Source of the DNA: Dyadobacter sp. 3J3
Lineage (GTDB): Bacteria > Bacteroidota > Bacteroidia > Cytophagales > Spirosomataceae
Reading direction: 5' to 3'
Length of the DNA: 64,000 nucleotides
Assembly (NCBI RefSeq): GCF_009801115.1
Contig: NZ_VTOL01000005.1
Coordinates: 356,300-420,299, forward strand
Shown: positions 27,483 to 35,944 of the stretch, piece after piece
Numbering within the stretch: position 1 is the stretch's first letter
Layout: the number at the start of each line of letters is the position of its first letter
Translations under genes and position numbers: made by a program
Notes under the pieces: model-generated
Database searches by the model: none
The model's input: only the letters and a program-made list of their open reading frames with translations
What the model was told of the DNA's origin: nothing

Positions 27483-28118
27483 ATGTTAAAGTTTAAATTT
27501 CTGGCTGCATTATGTGCAGTGATTTTGTTTACCAGTTCTGCTTTTTTAGCAACTAAGGATGATGTAAATGCACCAAAAAAGAAAGCTGTAAAGCTGTTTA
27601 ATGGTAAAGATTTGACTGGCTGGAAAATCAACGGTACCGAAAAATGGTATGCTGAAAAAGGCGAGTTAATATGCGAAAGCGGCCCGGACAAGGAATATGG
27701 TTACTTAACAACGGACAAATTTTACAAAAATTTTGACCTGACACTTAAATTCAAACAGGAAGCCAACGGAAACAGCGGTGTGTTTTTCAGATCAACGGTT
27801 GAAGGTACAAAAGTTGCAGGCTGGCAGGTAGAAGTAGCACCACCAAACCACGATACCGGTGGAGTTTACGAATCTTACGGACGTGAATGGTTACAGAAAA
27901 TTCCAGACGAAAAAGAAGGATTTCTTAAAATGGGAGAATGGAACACGTTGCGTATCCGCGTAAATGGCCCAAAAGTACAAACCTGGCTAAACGGCCATGA
28001 TATGGTTGATTTTGAAGATGCTAAAATTGGTGCCGGAGACGGATCAATTGCTTTGCAAATTCACTCAGGCGGTGGAATTAAAGTTCGTTGGAAAGATATC
28101 ATGCTTGAAGAATTGTAG
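27483..28118 (+). CDS. Secreted DUF1080 / 3-keto-disaccharide hydrolase family protein
   Basis: This 211-residue protein has a signal peptide (about 1-22) and a single jelly-roll domain with family hallmarks: KLFNGKDLTGWKI, GELICESG, LTLKFKQEANGNSGVFFRS and the C-terminal GSIALQIHSGGGIKVRWKDI. Some members hydrolyse 3-keto-glycosides after sugar oxidation, and the family is common in Bacteroidota and Planctomycetes. No oxidoreductase partner lies nearby, so the substrate is unknown. A large hairpin terminator follows. Confidence 0.88.
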   Translation: MLKFKFLAALCAVILFTSSAFLATKDDVNAPKKKAVKLFNGKDLTGWKINGTEKWYAEKGELICESGPDKEYGYLTTDKFYKNFDLTLKFKQEANGNSGVFFRSTVEGTKVAGWQVEVAPPNHDTGGVYESYGREWLQKIPDEKEGFLKMGEWNTLRIRVNGPKVQTWLNGHDMVDFEDAKIGAGDGSIALQIHSGGGIKVRWKDIMLEEL

Positions 28119-28211
28119 TAATATCAGTCTCCTGATTTTATTTTCATTTCCATCGTTGCGAAGTTCATGCCGTATTAAACCGCAGTTCGTCGGAAATAGA
28201 TAACAAAACGG

Positions 28212-28272
28212 CCTCATGGCTAGTAGATTTGTGTCATTAAAAACACAGTCTGTTAGCCATGAGGTTTTTTAT
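28212..28272 (+). terminator. Long-hairpin terminator after the DUF1080 gene
   Basis: CCTCATGGCTA (28212-28222) pairs perfectly with TAGCCATGAGG (28254-28264), followed by TTTTTT. The 31-base loop holds a smaller possible stem (TGTGT with ACACA). It lies about 90 bases past the stop codon. Confidence 0.7.
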
Positions 28273-28342
28273 TTATATTCTTTTACCAAATATAAAATCG
28301 AAAGCCACGCTTTGAAATGAAGATTTTATCCTATAATCAAGA

Positions 28343-29779
28343 ATGGAAGAAACCAAAAAGAAACCGCTCCGCATGAATGGAACTTCTCTGGAAGGAAGGG
28401 ATTTTAGCAATATGAATCTGGAAGGAGCGGATTTTAGCTTTTCAAGTCTGGAAGGAATAAATTTTGACGGATCCAATCTTCGTGGCGCGAAAATACGTTT
28501 TGCTTCTCTTGAAAAAGCAACTTTTAGAAACGCCGATCTTACCAACGCCGATTTAAGTTTCAGTAGTCTTACGGATGCTGATATGACCGGAGCTAAAATT
28601 GAAGGCGCAAATTTTAGTTTTTCTTCCCAGGGAAAATCTTTTAAATGGCAGGATTTTAAATTAATCGGGCTGATCCAAAGTCAAAGCTGGATAGGAACGC
28701 TCATTGCCATTATCATCGGCGCCTTGATGCTGTATGGAACAAGTGCGATTATATATTTTACACTTGAAATTTTATATACTTCCAATCCGGTACAGGTACA
28801 GCTGAATCAATATCTCATTGTTCAAAATGTAGTTTGCGGAGTAATAGTAGTGCTTATAACGCAGAATATGGCCATATGGCTTGATGCGATGATTGAAAAG
28901 GTTTTGTTGAGACACCTTACCTTAAGTACTGTGGTAACGGTGGTCTTTTTCGGGATCAATGTGGGAATGTATTATGGCTTTGGACACAAAATATTCAGGG
29001 CCATGGCAGCGCAGTCACCACAACAGGCAAGGCAAAATGGCGTCTGGTTTTGGTATGCAATTGGTCCGCTTATTATTGCCAATGTATTTTATTATCTGAA
29101 TCGTCAGGGAAGGCAGCTGTCAACAAAAATTTCCGAGCAGGAGTATCAGCTTCTTAATCTTGAAAAACTAAAAACCAGGGCTGAGCTGGATGCATTGCAA
29201 GCGCGAATCAATCCACACTTTTTATACAATGCATTAAATAGTATCGCCAGTCTCGTACATGAGGACCCGGATAAGGCGGAGGAAATGACTTTATTGCTGT
29301 CCAAACTTTTTCGCTATACAACAGGGCGGAAAAATAATGATTACTTTGACAGTATAGAGAACGAGCTGGAAATGGTACAGACTTATCTTCAGGTTGAAAA
29401 AGTTAGATTTGGTGATCGTTTGCAATTTGAAGTGGAAGTGACAAATCAGAAATTGAACCGTCTTCCGGTGCCGAAATTTATTCTTCAGCCTATTGTTGAA
29501 AATGCTATCAAACACGGAATTTCAAAACTGGCTGATCAGGGAAAAATTATTGTAAAAATTTATGAAGACAACGGATGGCTGCATCTTTGCGTACATGACA
29601 ACGGTCCTCTTTTTTCGGATACGATGGGAGCCGGTTACGGAATCCGGAGCATACAGGACAAGCTGAAATTATTGTATGGTGAAGATGCCACAATCGAACT
29701 TCACAACGACCCGGTCAAATCCGTAAACATTTCCATTCGCAAAGCTGCTATTGAAGCCAGCGAAGAAAAGGCAAGTTGA
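28343..29779 (+). CDS. LytS-type sensor histidine kinase with N-terminal pentapeptide repeats
   Basis: This 478-residue protein has three parts. Residues about 8-98 are pentapeptide repeats (LEGAD, FSFSS, LEGIN, LRGAK, LTNAD and so on), which should fold as a right-handed beta-helix. Residues about 115-255 carry four membrane segments. Residues about 270-470 form the kinase: the phospho-acceptor His in RINPHFLYNALNSIASL, then an ATPase domain with VENAIKHGI and GAGYGIRSIQDKL. It lacks the usual 5TM or 7TMR sensor, so the repeats may be a cytosolic sensor or docking module. Its partner regulator follows 74 bases downstream. Confidence 0.9.
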   Translation: MEETKKKPLRMNGTSLEGRDFSNMNLEGADFSFSSLEGINFDGSNLRGAKIRFASLEKATFRNADLTNADLSFSSLTDADMTGAKIEGANFSFSSQGKSFKWQDFKLIGLIQSQSWIGTLIAIIIGALMLYGTSAIIYFTLEILYTSNPVQVQLNQYLIVQNVVCGVIVVLITQNMAIWLDAMIEKVLLRHLTLSTVVTVVFFGINVGMYYGFGHKIFRAMAAQSPQQARQNGVWFWYAIGPLIIANVFYYLNRQGRQLSTKISEQEYQLLNLEKLKTRAELDALQARINPHFLYNALNSIASLVHEDPDKAEEMTLLLSKLFRYTTGRKNNDYFDSIENELEMVQTYLQVEKVRFGDRLQFEVEVTNQKLNRLPVPKFILQPIVENAIKHGISKLADQGKIIVKIYEDNGWLHLCVHDNGPLFSDTMGAGYGIRSIQDKLKLLYGEDATIELHNDPVKSVNISIRKAAIEASEEKAS

Positions 29780-29853
29780 TTTTAACTATGTTTCAACTGA
29801 TGTAAAATAATTGAAAACTCTGCGGAGATTTCATCACAAAAAAATAATCTGAA

Positions 29854-30636
29854 ATGACATTTCCTCTAAAAACAATATTGATTGATGACGAACCGCTTGC
29901 ATTAAGCCGGTTGAAAAGATTGTTGGAAAAACATCAGGATACTTTTGTCATTGTTGCGGAGGCGAAAAACGGAGCAGAGGGTTTGCTTGAAATTGATAAA
30001 CACAATCCGGAAGTGATATTTCTTGATATAGAAATGCCGCTTTTAAATGGATTTGAAATGCTGGCAAAACTTACCAAAATGCCTTTGGTGGTTTTCTCCA
30101 CCGCGTATGACCAGTATGCGATCAGAGCATTTGAGGAAAACTCTGTTGATTATTTATTGAAACCTGTTGAAAACGATCGACTGCTAAAAACGATCGATAA
30201 AATCCGTAACATCCTTCAGGCGGGCTTTAAAACGGGAGAAAGTAAGAATCCTTATTCCGATAACCTGCTTCGTCTGATTGAAGAAATGAAGCCTAAAAAA
30301 GAAATATTTTCATTGTCTGTTAAGTCTGGAGATCGTATTCTATTAATTCCTTTAACCGAAATAACGCATTTTGAAGCGGAAGAGAAATACGTTTTTTTGA
30401 ATACGCTGGACGGACAAAAATATCTTCTCAATTATACACTGACTTCGCTGGAAGAAAAATTGCCTGCTCACTACCTGCGCATCAGCCGGGCAGGCATAGT
30501 GAATTCTCATCATATCAAAGAGATTCAGAAGCATTTTAACAGCAAATATCTGGTTGTCATGCGCGATCGGAAGGTCTCTCAACTGCAAAGCGGAAGCACT
30601 TATACAGAAGTCATCCGTCATCTTCTTGATAATTAA
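29854..30636 (+). CDS. LytTR-family response regulator
   Basis: This 260-residue regulator has a receiver domain (about 5-120) with the acidic pair in LIDDEPLA, the phospho-acceptor Asp in VIFLDIEMPLLNG, and the FSTAYDQYA and YLLKP switch residues. A LytTR DNA-binding domain follows (about 155-258: VKSGDRILLIPLTEITHFEAEEKYVFL, HYLRISRAGIVNSHHI). It should be phosphorylated by the adjacent pentapeptide-repeat kinase and bind pairs of short direct repeats. Its targets are not visible in this window. Confidence 0.93.
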   Translation: MTFPLKTILIDDEPLALSRLKRLLEKHQDTFVIVAEAKNGAEGLLEIDKHNPEVIFLDIEMPLLNGFEMLAKLTKMPLVVFSTAYDQYAIRAFEENSVDYLLKPVENDRLLKTIDKIRNILQAGFKTGESKNPYSDNLLRLIEEMKPKKEIFSLSVKSGDRILLIPLTEITHFEAEEKYVFLNTLDGQKYLLNYTLTSLEEKLPAHYLRISRAGIVNSHHIKEIQKHFNSKYLVVMRDRKVSQLQSGSTYTEVIRHLLDN

Positions 30637-30648
30637 TCACCTTCCTTC

Positions 30649-30687
30649 ATGGCGTCTTGTTCAAAATATTGATTTTGAAGACGCCAT
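30649..30687 (+). terminator. Stem-loop after the LytTR regulator gene
   Basis: ATGGCGTCTT and AAGACGCCAT pair perfectly, with an inner CAAAAT/ATTTTG stem, just past the regulator stop codon. There is no long T-run, so termination may be partial. The rest of the gap up to 30959 is AT-rich; it must contain the uppS-bamA operon promoter, but I find no exact TAnnTTTG box there. Confidence 0.55.
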
Positions 30688-30959
30688 ACTTATTCCTAAA
30701 TTGCGCCCTTGTTAAAATCCGACAACTCTGTTTTTGGTTTAATGTGCTGTTTGTCAGTATCTTTATACTATTAACCTAAATTATTGTTGTTGAAATTTAT
30801 TATTTTTCGACACAATTGGGTGACAAACTGCGTACACAAATGGGAACAGATGGTATGCATTGCACGTCAGATTAAAAAAAACATCAAATAGAATTTATAA
30901 GATCGGCGTATAATGGTTCGTTTGTTTTTGTTAAAAAAGGTTAAAAGAGTTCAGCGATA

Positions 30960-31712
30960 ATGAAAGAACTCATTGATTCGGGCAATCTGCCAAAGCACAT
31001 CGCCGTTATCATGGACGGTAACGGGCGTTGGGCACAGAACCAGGGAGCGGCACGTGTATTCGGCCATCGGAATGCAATTAAAGCAGTGAGAGAAGTGACA
31101 GAGGGTTGTGCAGAACTTGGCGTTTCCTATCTGACACTTTACGCGTTTTCAACTGAGAACTGGGCACGTCCACAGTTTGAAGTACGTGCTTTAATGGAGT
31201 TGCTTGTACAATCTATCCGCAATGAAATTCCTACCATGCTGAAAAATAATGTTCGGCTGGATACTATTGGGGATATGGAAAGCCTGCCCGTAAGTTGCCA
31301 AAAACAACTTGCAGAAGCAGTCGAAATTACCCGGGAGAACACAGGGCTGAATCTTATCCTTGCACTGGGATACAGTGGGAAATGGGATATTCTGCAAGCT
31401 GCCAGAAAGCTTGCGACCGATGTGCAGAAAGGAATTTTAAAGCCGGAAGAAATCAACGAAACTTTGTTGAATAAACATCTTTCCACACAAGATCGTCCTG
31501 AGGTGGATCTTATGCTGCGTACAGGTGGTGATCACCGGATCAGTAATTTTTTATTATGGCAGCTCGCTTATGCGGAGCTGTATTTTTATAAAGACCTTTT
31601 TTGGCCTGATTTCCGCAGGGAACATCTGTATGAGGCAATTTTGGCTTACCAGAAAACGGAACGTCGTTTTGGTAAAACCGGTGAACAAGTTAAAGCGAAT
31701 GGAGCTAAGTAG
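30960..31712 (+). CDS. uppS: Isoprenyl transferase (undecaprenyl diphosphate synthase)
   Basis: This 250-residue cis-prenyltransferase makes the C55 lipid carrier for cell-wall and O-antigen synthesis. It has HIAVIMDGNGRWA with the catalytic Asp19, YLTLYAFSTENWARP, and the C-terminal LMLRTGGDHRISNFLLWQLAYAELYF. The last motif reads RTGGDHR instead of the common RTSGEQR. bamA starts seven bases later, so lipid carrier and outer-membrane assembly genes are co-transcribed. Confidence 0.95.
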   Translation: MKELIDSGNLPKHIAVIMDGNGRWAQNQGAARVFGHRNAIKAVREVTEGCAELGVSYLTLYAFSTENWARPQFEVRALMELLVQSIRNEIPTMLKNNVRLDTIGDMESLPVSCQKQLAEAVEITRENTGLNLILALGYSGKWDILQAARKLATDVQKGILKPEEINETLLNKHLSTQDRPEVDLMLRTGGDHRISNFLLWQLAYAELYFYKDLFWPDFRREHLYEAILAYQKTERRFGKTGEQVKANGAK

Positions 31713-31718
31713 AATTAT

Positions 31719-34310
31719 ATGAACCTGGTGAGAAACTTTATTAAAACATTCGTACTAAGTAATTGGGCACTAACAGGAGTTTTGTTATGCTGGTGTTTTT
31801 CGGTTGAGGCGCAAAAGATAGGATTAGGGAGCAATGCAAAGCCCGCAACACCCACTGCCAATTTGGGAATTGATCCCGCCAACCCAAAAGAATATACAAT
31901 CGCAGAAGTTACCGTTTCTGGAACACAATTTCTGGATCCTAATTCTATGGTTTCTATTTCAGGTTTAAAGCCTGGCGATAAAATCCGTGTTCCTGGTCCG
32001 GCAATTCCTTCTTCTATTAAAAGAATGATGGATTTTGGTACACTGGATGATGTTGAAATCGCTGCTACGAAAGTGGAGGGAGAGAAAATATGGCTGAATA
32101 TTCATATAAAAGAACGCCCGAGACTTTATAAAGTTTCGTTTTCCGGTATTCGTAAAGGAGAAAGAGAAACGCTTAACGATAAGGTAAAGCTGATCAAAGG
32201 ACGTGTTATTACACCGACAGTTATAAAAAATACACAGCTTGTAATCAAGAAATATTATCTGGATAAAGGTTTTTACAATACGAAAGTAAAAGTTTTGCAA
32301 ATCCCGGATTCTACGCGTGGACAGGCAACGTTGAACTTTACTATTACAAAAGGTAGTAAAGTTAAAATCCAGAAAATTGATATTGAAGGTAATGAAGATA
32401 TCAGCGATGGTACGTTGAAACATAAAATGAAAGGTACAAAACAGAAACGCATTGGCCGTTTGTTTAACCCTTCAAAATATATTCCTAAAAAATACGACGA
32501 GGATAAAGAAAAACTGATTGCTTTTTATCGTAAAAACGGTTACCGTGATGCTACAATCGATTTCGATACCATTATTAATAATGGCGAAACGATCAGTATA
32601 AAAATGAAAATTGATGAAGGTAAAAAATACTTTTATCGCAACATTACCTGGACTGGTAACTATTTATATCCATCAAAAGCACTGGGTGAAAAATTAGGTA
32701 TCGCAAAAGGTGACGTTTACAATCCGGAAGAACTTGATAAAAAGATCAATGGTATTCCTGGAAATGATATCAGCTCGATTTACATGGATGACGGTTATTT
32801 GTATTTCCGTATCGAGCCTACTGAAAAAGCGGTTGAAGGTGATTCTATTGATGTGGAACTTCGTATGTATGAAGGAAAGCAGGCAACAATTAACAGGATT
32901 ATTTTGAATGGTAATACCAAAACAAGTGACCGCGTAGTATTGCGTGAGCTTTTTACATTGCCAGGACAGAAATTCAGCAAAACGGAGATTATCAATACGC
33001 AGCGCCAGTTATCTCAAATGGGTTATTTCAACCCTGAGAAAATTGTTCCAAATCCGGTTCCAAATCCTCAGGACGGAACGGTGGATATTGAATGGAATGT
33101 GGAAGAAAAACCATCTGACCAGATCGAACTTTCCGGTGGTTGGGGTGGATACATTGGTTTTGTAGGAACGTTGGGTCTTGTTTTCAACAACTTCTCATTA
33201 CGCAATATTCCAAACAGAGAAACATGGAGACCGCTTCCATCCGGTGACGGACAGAAATTGTCACTTCGTTTCCAGGCAAATGGTAAGCAATATCAAACCT
33301 ATTCGCTTTCGTTCAGTGAGCCTTGGCTAGGCGGCAAGAAACCTATCAACTTTGGTGTTTCCTTACAACACACGGTATATCGCGTAGCAAATTATAATTC
33401 GATTTATTCAACTGGTGGTTCAGGAAGTCTTAGCTATCGTGGAGGATATTATAACACAGGGATTACATTTTCACTGGGCCGTCGTTTGAGAGAGCCGGAT
33501 CGTAACCTTGTCATGACGCATTCTATTTCTTATCAGCGTTACCGTCTGGATAGTTTGGATATTTTCCGGATTGGGTATAGCAAAGGGGTATCTAACAATA
33601 TTTCATTCAACACTACGATTTCAAGAAATACTTTAAGTGATTTCCAGTTCCCAAGAAGTGGTTCGAATATCTCGTTGAGTATGACCCTGACTCCTCCTTA
33701 TTCTTTAATTCGTAAGAATGGCTATAAGGATATTAGTGATACATACCGTTGGGTAGAATATAACAAATGGATGTTTGATGCGACGTATTATGCAACCATT
33801 ACCGGCAAACTTGTAATAAGCGCCCGTACCCACATGGGTTACTTGGGACGATATGGCAACAAACTTGATTTTAGTAAATTCGGACGTTTCATCGTCGGTG
33901 GATCGGGTTTAGCAGGTCAGGGTTCATTCTCGCTGGCTGATCAGGACATTATCGGTTTACGTGGTTATGAAGATCAGAAAGTTGGTCCTTTGACGGCTAC
34001 TGGTTATCCGGCATCTGGTGGTGGTGTTGTTTATAACAAATTTGTATCCGAACTTCGTTATCCTGTATCCCTGAACCCACAAGCAACAATCTTTATTTTA
34101 GGTTTTGCCGAAGCGGGTAATAACTGGGGGAATTACAAAGAGTTTAATCCTTTCGATCTGAAACGTTCAGCCGGTGTTGGTGCACGTATCTTTATGCCGG
34201 CATTTGGTCTTTTGGGTATTGACTGGGGTTACGGGTTTGACAGTATTCAGGGTCAGACAAAGAAAAGTGGTGCACAATTCCACTTTACTATCGGTCAGCA
34301 GATCAGATAA
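31719..34310 (+). CDS. bamA: Outer-membrane protein assembly factor BamA
   Basis: This 863-residue Omp85 protein has a signal peptide, a stretch of POTRA domains (about 55-475, each ending in a motif such as KIQKIDIEGNEDISDGTLKHKM or TINRIILNGNTKTSDRVVLREL), and a C-terminal 16-strand barrel (about 480-863). The barrel contains the loop 6 region near VGGSGLAGQGSFSLADQDIIGLRGYE and ends ...FHFTIGQQIR. The loop motif reads LRGYE rather than VRGF/Y. It inserts beta-barrel proteins into the outer membrane. uppS precedes it and two Skp-like chaperone genes follow. Confidence 0.95.
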   Translation: MNLVRNFIKTFVLSNWALTGVLLCWCFSVEAQKIGLGSNAKPATPTANLGIDPANPKEYTIAEVTVSGTQFLDPNSMVSISGLKPGDKIRVPGPAIPSSIKRMMDFGTLDDVEIAATKVEGEKIWLNIHIKERPRLYKVSFSGIRKGERETLNDKVKLIKGRVITPTVIKNTQLVIKKYYLDKGFYNTKVKVLQIPDSTRGQATLNFTITKGSKVKIQKIDIEGNEDISDGTLKHKMKGTKQKRIGRLFNPSKYIPKKYDEDKEKLIAFYRKNGYRDATIDFDTIINNGETISIKMKIDEGKKYFYRNITWTGNYLYPSKALGEKLGIAKGDVYNPEELDKKINGIPGNDISSIYMDDGYLYFRIEPTEKAVEGDSIDVELRMYEGKQATINRIILNGNTKTSDRVVLRELFTLPGQKFSKTEIINTQRQLSQMGYFNPEKIVPNPVPNPQDGTVDIEWNVEEKPSDQIELSGGWGGYIGFVGTLGLVFNNFSLRNIPNRETWRPLPSGDGQKLSLRFQANGKQYQTYSLSFSEPWLGGKKPINFGVSLQHTVYRVANYNSIYSTGGSGSLSYRGGYYNTGITFSLGRRLREPDRNLVMTHSISYQRYRLDSLDIFRIGYSKGVSNNISFNTTISRNTLSDFQFPRSGSNISLSMTLTPPYSLIRKNGYKDISDTYRWVEYNKWMFDATYYATITGKLVISARTHMGYLGRYGNKLDFSKFGRFIVGGSGLAGQGSFSLADQDIIGLRGYEDQKVGPLTATGYPASGGGVVYNKFVSELRYPVSLNPQATIFILGFAEAGNNWGNYKEFNPFDLKRSAGVGARIFMPAFGLLGIDWGYGFDSIQGQTKKSGAQFHFTIGQQIR

Positions 34311-34361
34311 TATAATAGTTTGCTTTTCGTTAAAACAGTTTAAATTATTAGCGGGCCAGGC

Positions 34362-34979
34362 ATGAAGAAGATTATTATTTTGCTAGTTTTGTCCTTTATT
34401 TCAATCGGAAAAGGAATAGCACAGAAATTTGGCTATGCTGATATGGAATTCATAACCAGTAAAATGCCGGAATATCAACTGGCACAAACGGAAATGAAAA
34501 AGTTTTCCGAAAAGTGGGCTAAGGAAATTCAGGATAAATTTGCTGAGGTTGGAAGAATGCAAAGGGCTTATATGGCTGAAGAAGTTTTATTAACGGATGA
34601 TCTCAAAAGAAAGAGGCAATCGGAAATAAAAGAAAAGGAGCAGGAAGCCCGGGAATATAACAGTAAGATATTTGGCATGGAGGGTTTGCTTTTCCAAAAG
34701 AAAAAAGAACTCATGAAGCCATCGATGGAAAAAGTGCAAAGGGCTGTTTCCAAGATATGTATTCAGAAAAGGCTTGATTTTATGTTTGACAAGTCAAGCG
34801 ATGTCGGGATTATTTATTCAAATCCGAAACATGATTATTCGGATTACATTATGGAGGAGCTGGGAATAGACGGCCAGGCGGCGAAAGCAGCAAAAGAGGA
34901 AATAGCAAAGGAAAAATCGACGGTAGCGCCAAAGGAGAGCTCCCCTAAACAAAAAAGTACAAACAGTAAACTTAAATAG
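34362..34979 (+). CDS. Skp/OmpH-family periplasmic chaperone, first copy
   Basis: This 205-residue protein has a signal peptide (about 1-20), the OmpH start KFGYADMEFITSKMPEYQLAQTEMKKFSEKW, and a long charged alpha-helical region (about 45-130) like the Skp tentacles. The conserved C-terminal part of the body is DFMFDKSSDVGIIYSNPKHDYSDYIMEELGI. A Lys/Ser/Pro-rich tail of about 30 residues ends it. It probably carries unfolded outer-membrane proteins to BamA, encoded just upstream. A second copy follows after ten bases. Confidence 0.9.
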   Translation: MKKIIILLVLSFISIGKGIAQKFGYADMEFITSKMPEYQLAQTEMKKFSEKWAKEIQDKFAEVGRMQRAYMAEEVLLTDDLKRKRQSEIKEKEQEAREYNSKIFGMEGLLFQKKKELMKPSMEKVQRAVSKICIQKRLDFMFDKSSDVGIIYSNPKHDYSDYIMEELGIDGQAAKAAKEEIAKEKSTVAPKESSPKQKSTNSKLK

Positions 34980-34989
34980 TAACAAAACA

Positions 34990-35646
34990 ATGAAACAAAA
35001 ATTAATAGTGTTTTTGGTCGCGATGGCCATGCTTAGTACCCCTCTATTGGCACAGACAACTCCTGCTGGCGGTCTTACGAAAATTGGATATACCAACGTG
35101 GATTATGTCATCAGCAAATTGCCTGAGAGCAAACTAATGCAAAACCAAATTGAAGTTACCAAAGCGCAGCTTGATAAGGCGTTGGGTGAAACTTATAAAG
35201 AGGCTCAGGAAAAGTATGAAGCTTATCAGAAAAATGGTCCTCAGATGACTGATGTGATCCGTGCTGATAAAGAAAAAGAATTGCAAAACTTGCAGACCCG
35301 TATTACTGAAATGCAGACAAATGCACAACAGTCGTTACAGGCAAAGCAACAAACATTGCTTGAACCGATCCTTACAAAGGTGAACAACGCAATTCAGGAA
35401 GTTGGTAAGGAAAGTGGTTTTCTTTACATTCTTAACATGGATGCAGGTCAGGGAACAACACCAATCATTTTGTTCGCAGCTTCTGAGGAAAACAATGCAA
35501 CAAATCTTATCCTAAGAAAATTGGGTGTAGATCCTGATAAAATTGAAGCAGCAGCTCCCGCAGGTGCAAAACCTGCTACTACTGCGACACCAGCAGCAGC
35601 TAAGCCAGCTACAACAGCTCCGGCAGCGGCTCCTAAGAAGAAATAA
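34990..35646 (+). CDS. Skp/OmpH-family periplasmic chaperone, second copy
   Basis: This 218-residue protein has a signal peptide ending LLAQ, the start KIGYTNVDYVISKLPESKLMQNQIEVTKAQLDK, a coiled-coil middle, and the body end PIILFAASEENNATNLILRKLGVDPDKIE. The last 30 residues are a low-complexity Ala/Pro/Thr/Lys tail (repeats of the type PAATKPATTA), perhaps binding peptidoglycan or the membrane surface. It is a paralogue of the gene just before it. Confidence 0.92.
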   Translation: MKQKLIVFLVAMAMLSTPLLAQTTPAGGLTKIGYTNVDYVISKLPESKLMQNQIEVTKAQLDKALGETYKEAQEKYEAYQKNGPQMTDVIRADKEKELQNLQTRITEMQTNAQQSLQAKQQTLLEPILTKVNNAIQEVGKESGFLYILNMDAGQGTTPIILFAASEENNATNLILRKLGVDPDKIEAAAPAGAKPATTATPAAAKPATTAPAAAPKKK

Positions 35647-35680
35647 TCCGGAGTTTTTTATAAGTTGTTAAAATATAAAG

Positions 35681-35724
35681 TACCGGAGAATAGCCCTTAA
35701 CAGGTTGTTCTCCGGTATTTGTTT
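35681..35724 (+). terminator. Terminator of the uppS-bamA-skp operon
   Basis: TACCGGAGAA (35681-35690) pairs perfectly with TTCTCCGGTA (35708-35717) and is followed by TTTGTTTT. It ends the envelope-biogenesis operon. Confidence 0.75.
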
Positions 35725-35884
35725 TAGTAAGGTCTGCATTTCATTGTCTCGTTTGAAACAGATTATAAAGGAGTTAAAAATGAGGACTTATTCAAAAAGT
35801 ACAAAATAGCATAATGGCGAATTCCTGAATTTATAGCTTCTAAAAAAACAGAACGATTCAGAACGTTAAGCATACGGGATTTGT

Positions 35885-35892
35885 TAATTTTG
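35885..35892 (+). promoter_or_regulatory. Candidate promoter before the 537-residue secreted protein gene
   Basis: TAATTTTG is an exact TAnnTTTG -7 box. It lies only five bases before an in-frame ATG at 35897, so that ATG would be at or before the transcript start; this supports the downstream ATG 35945 as the real start. The gap from 35725 to here holds nothing else I can support. Confidence 0.45.
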
Positions 35893-35944
35893 CGTTATGG
35901 AAGTTGCATCCCTAAGCTCATTAAAAAATTATATTTCTGAAATT

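Noticed and set aside
31965-32423. A 152-codon minus-strand open frame inside bamA.
   Set aside because: It lies entirely antisense to a well-supported gene and its Phe/Tyr/Cys-rich composition is that of a shadow frame.
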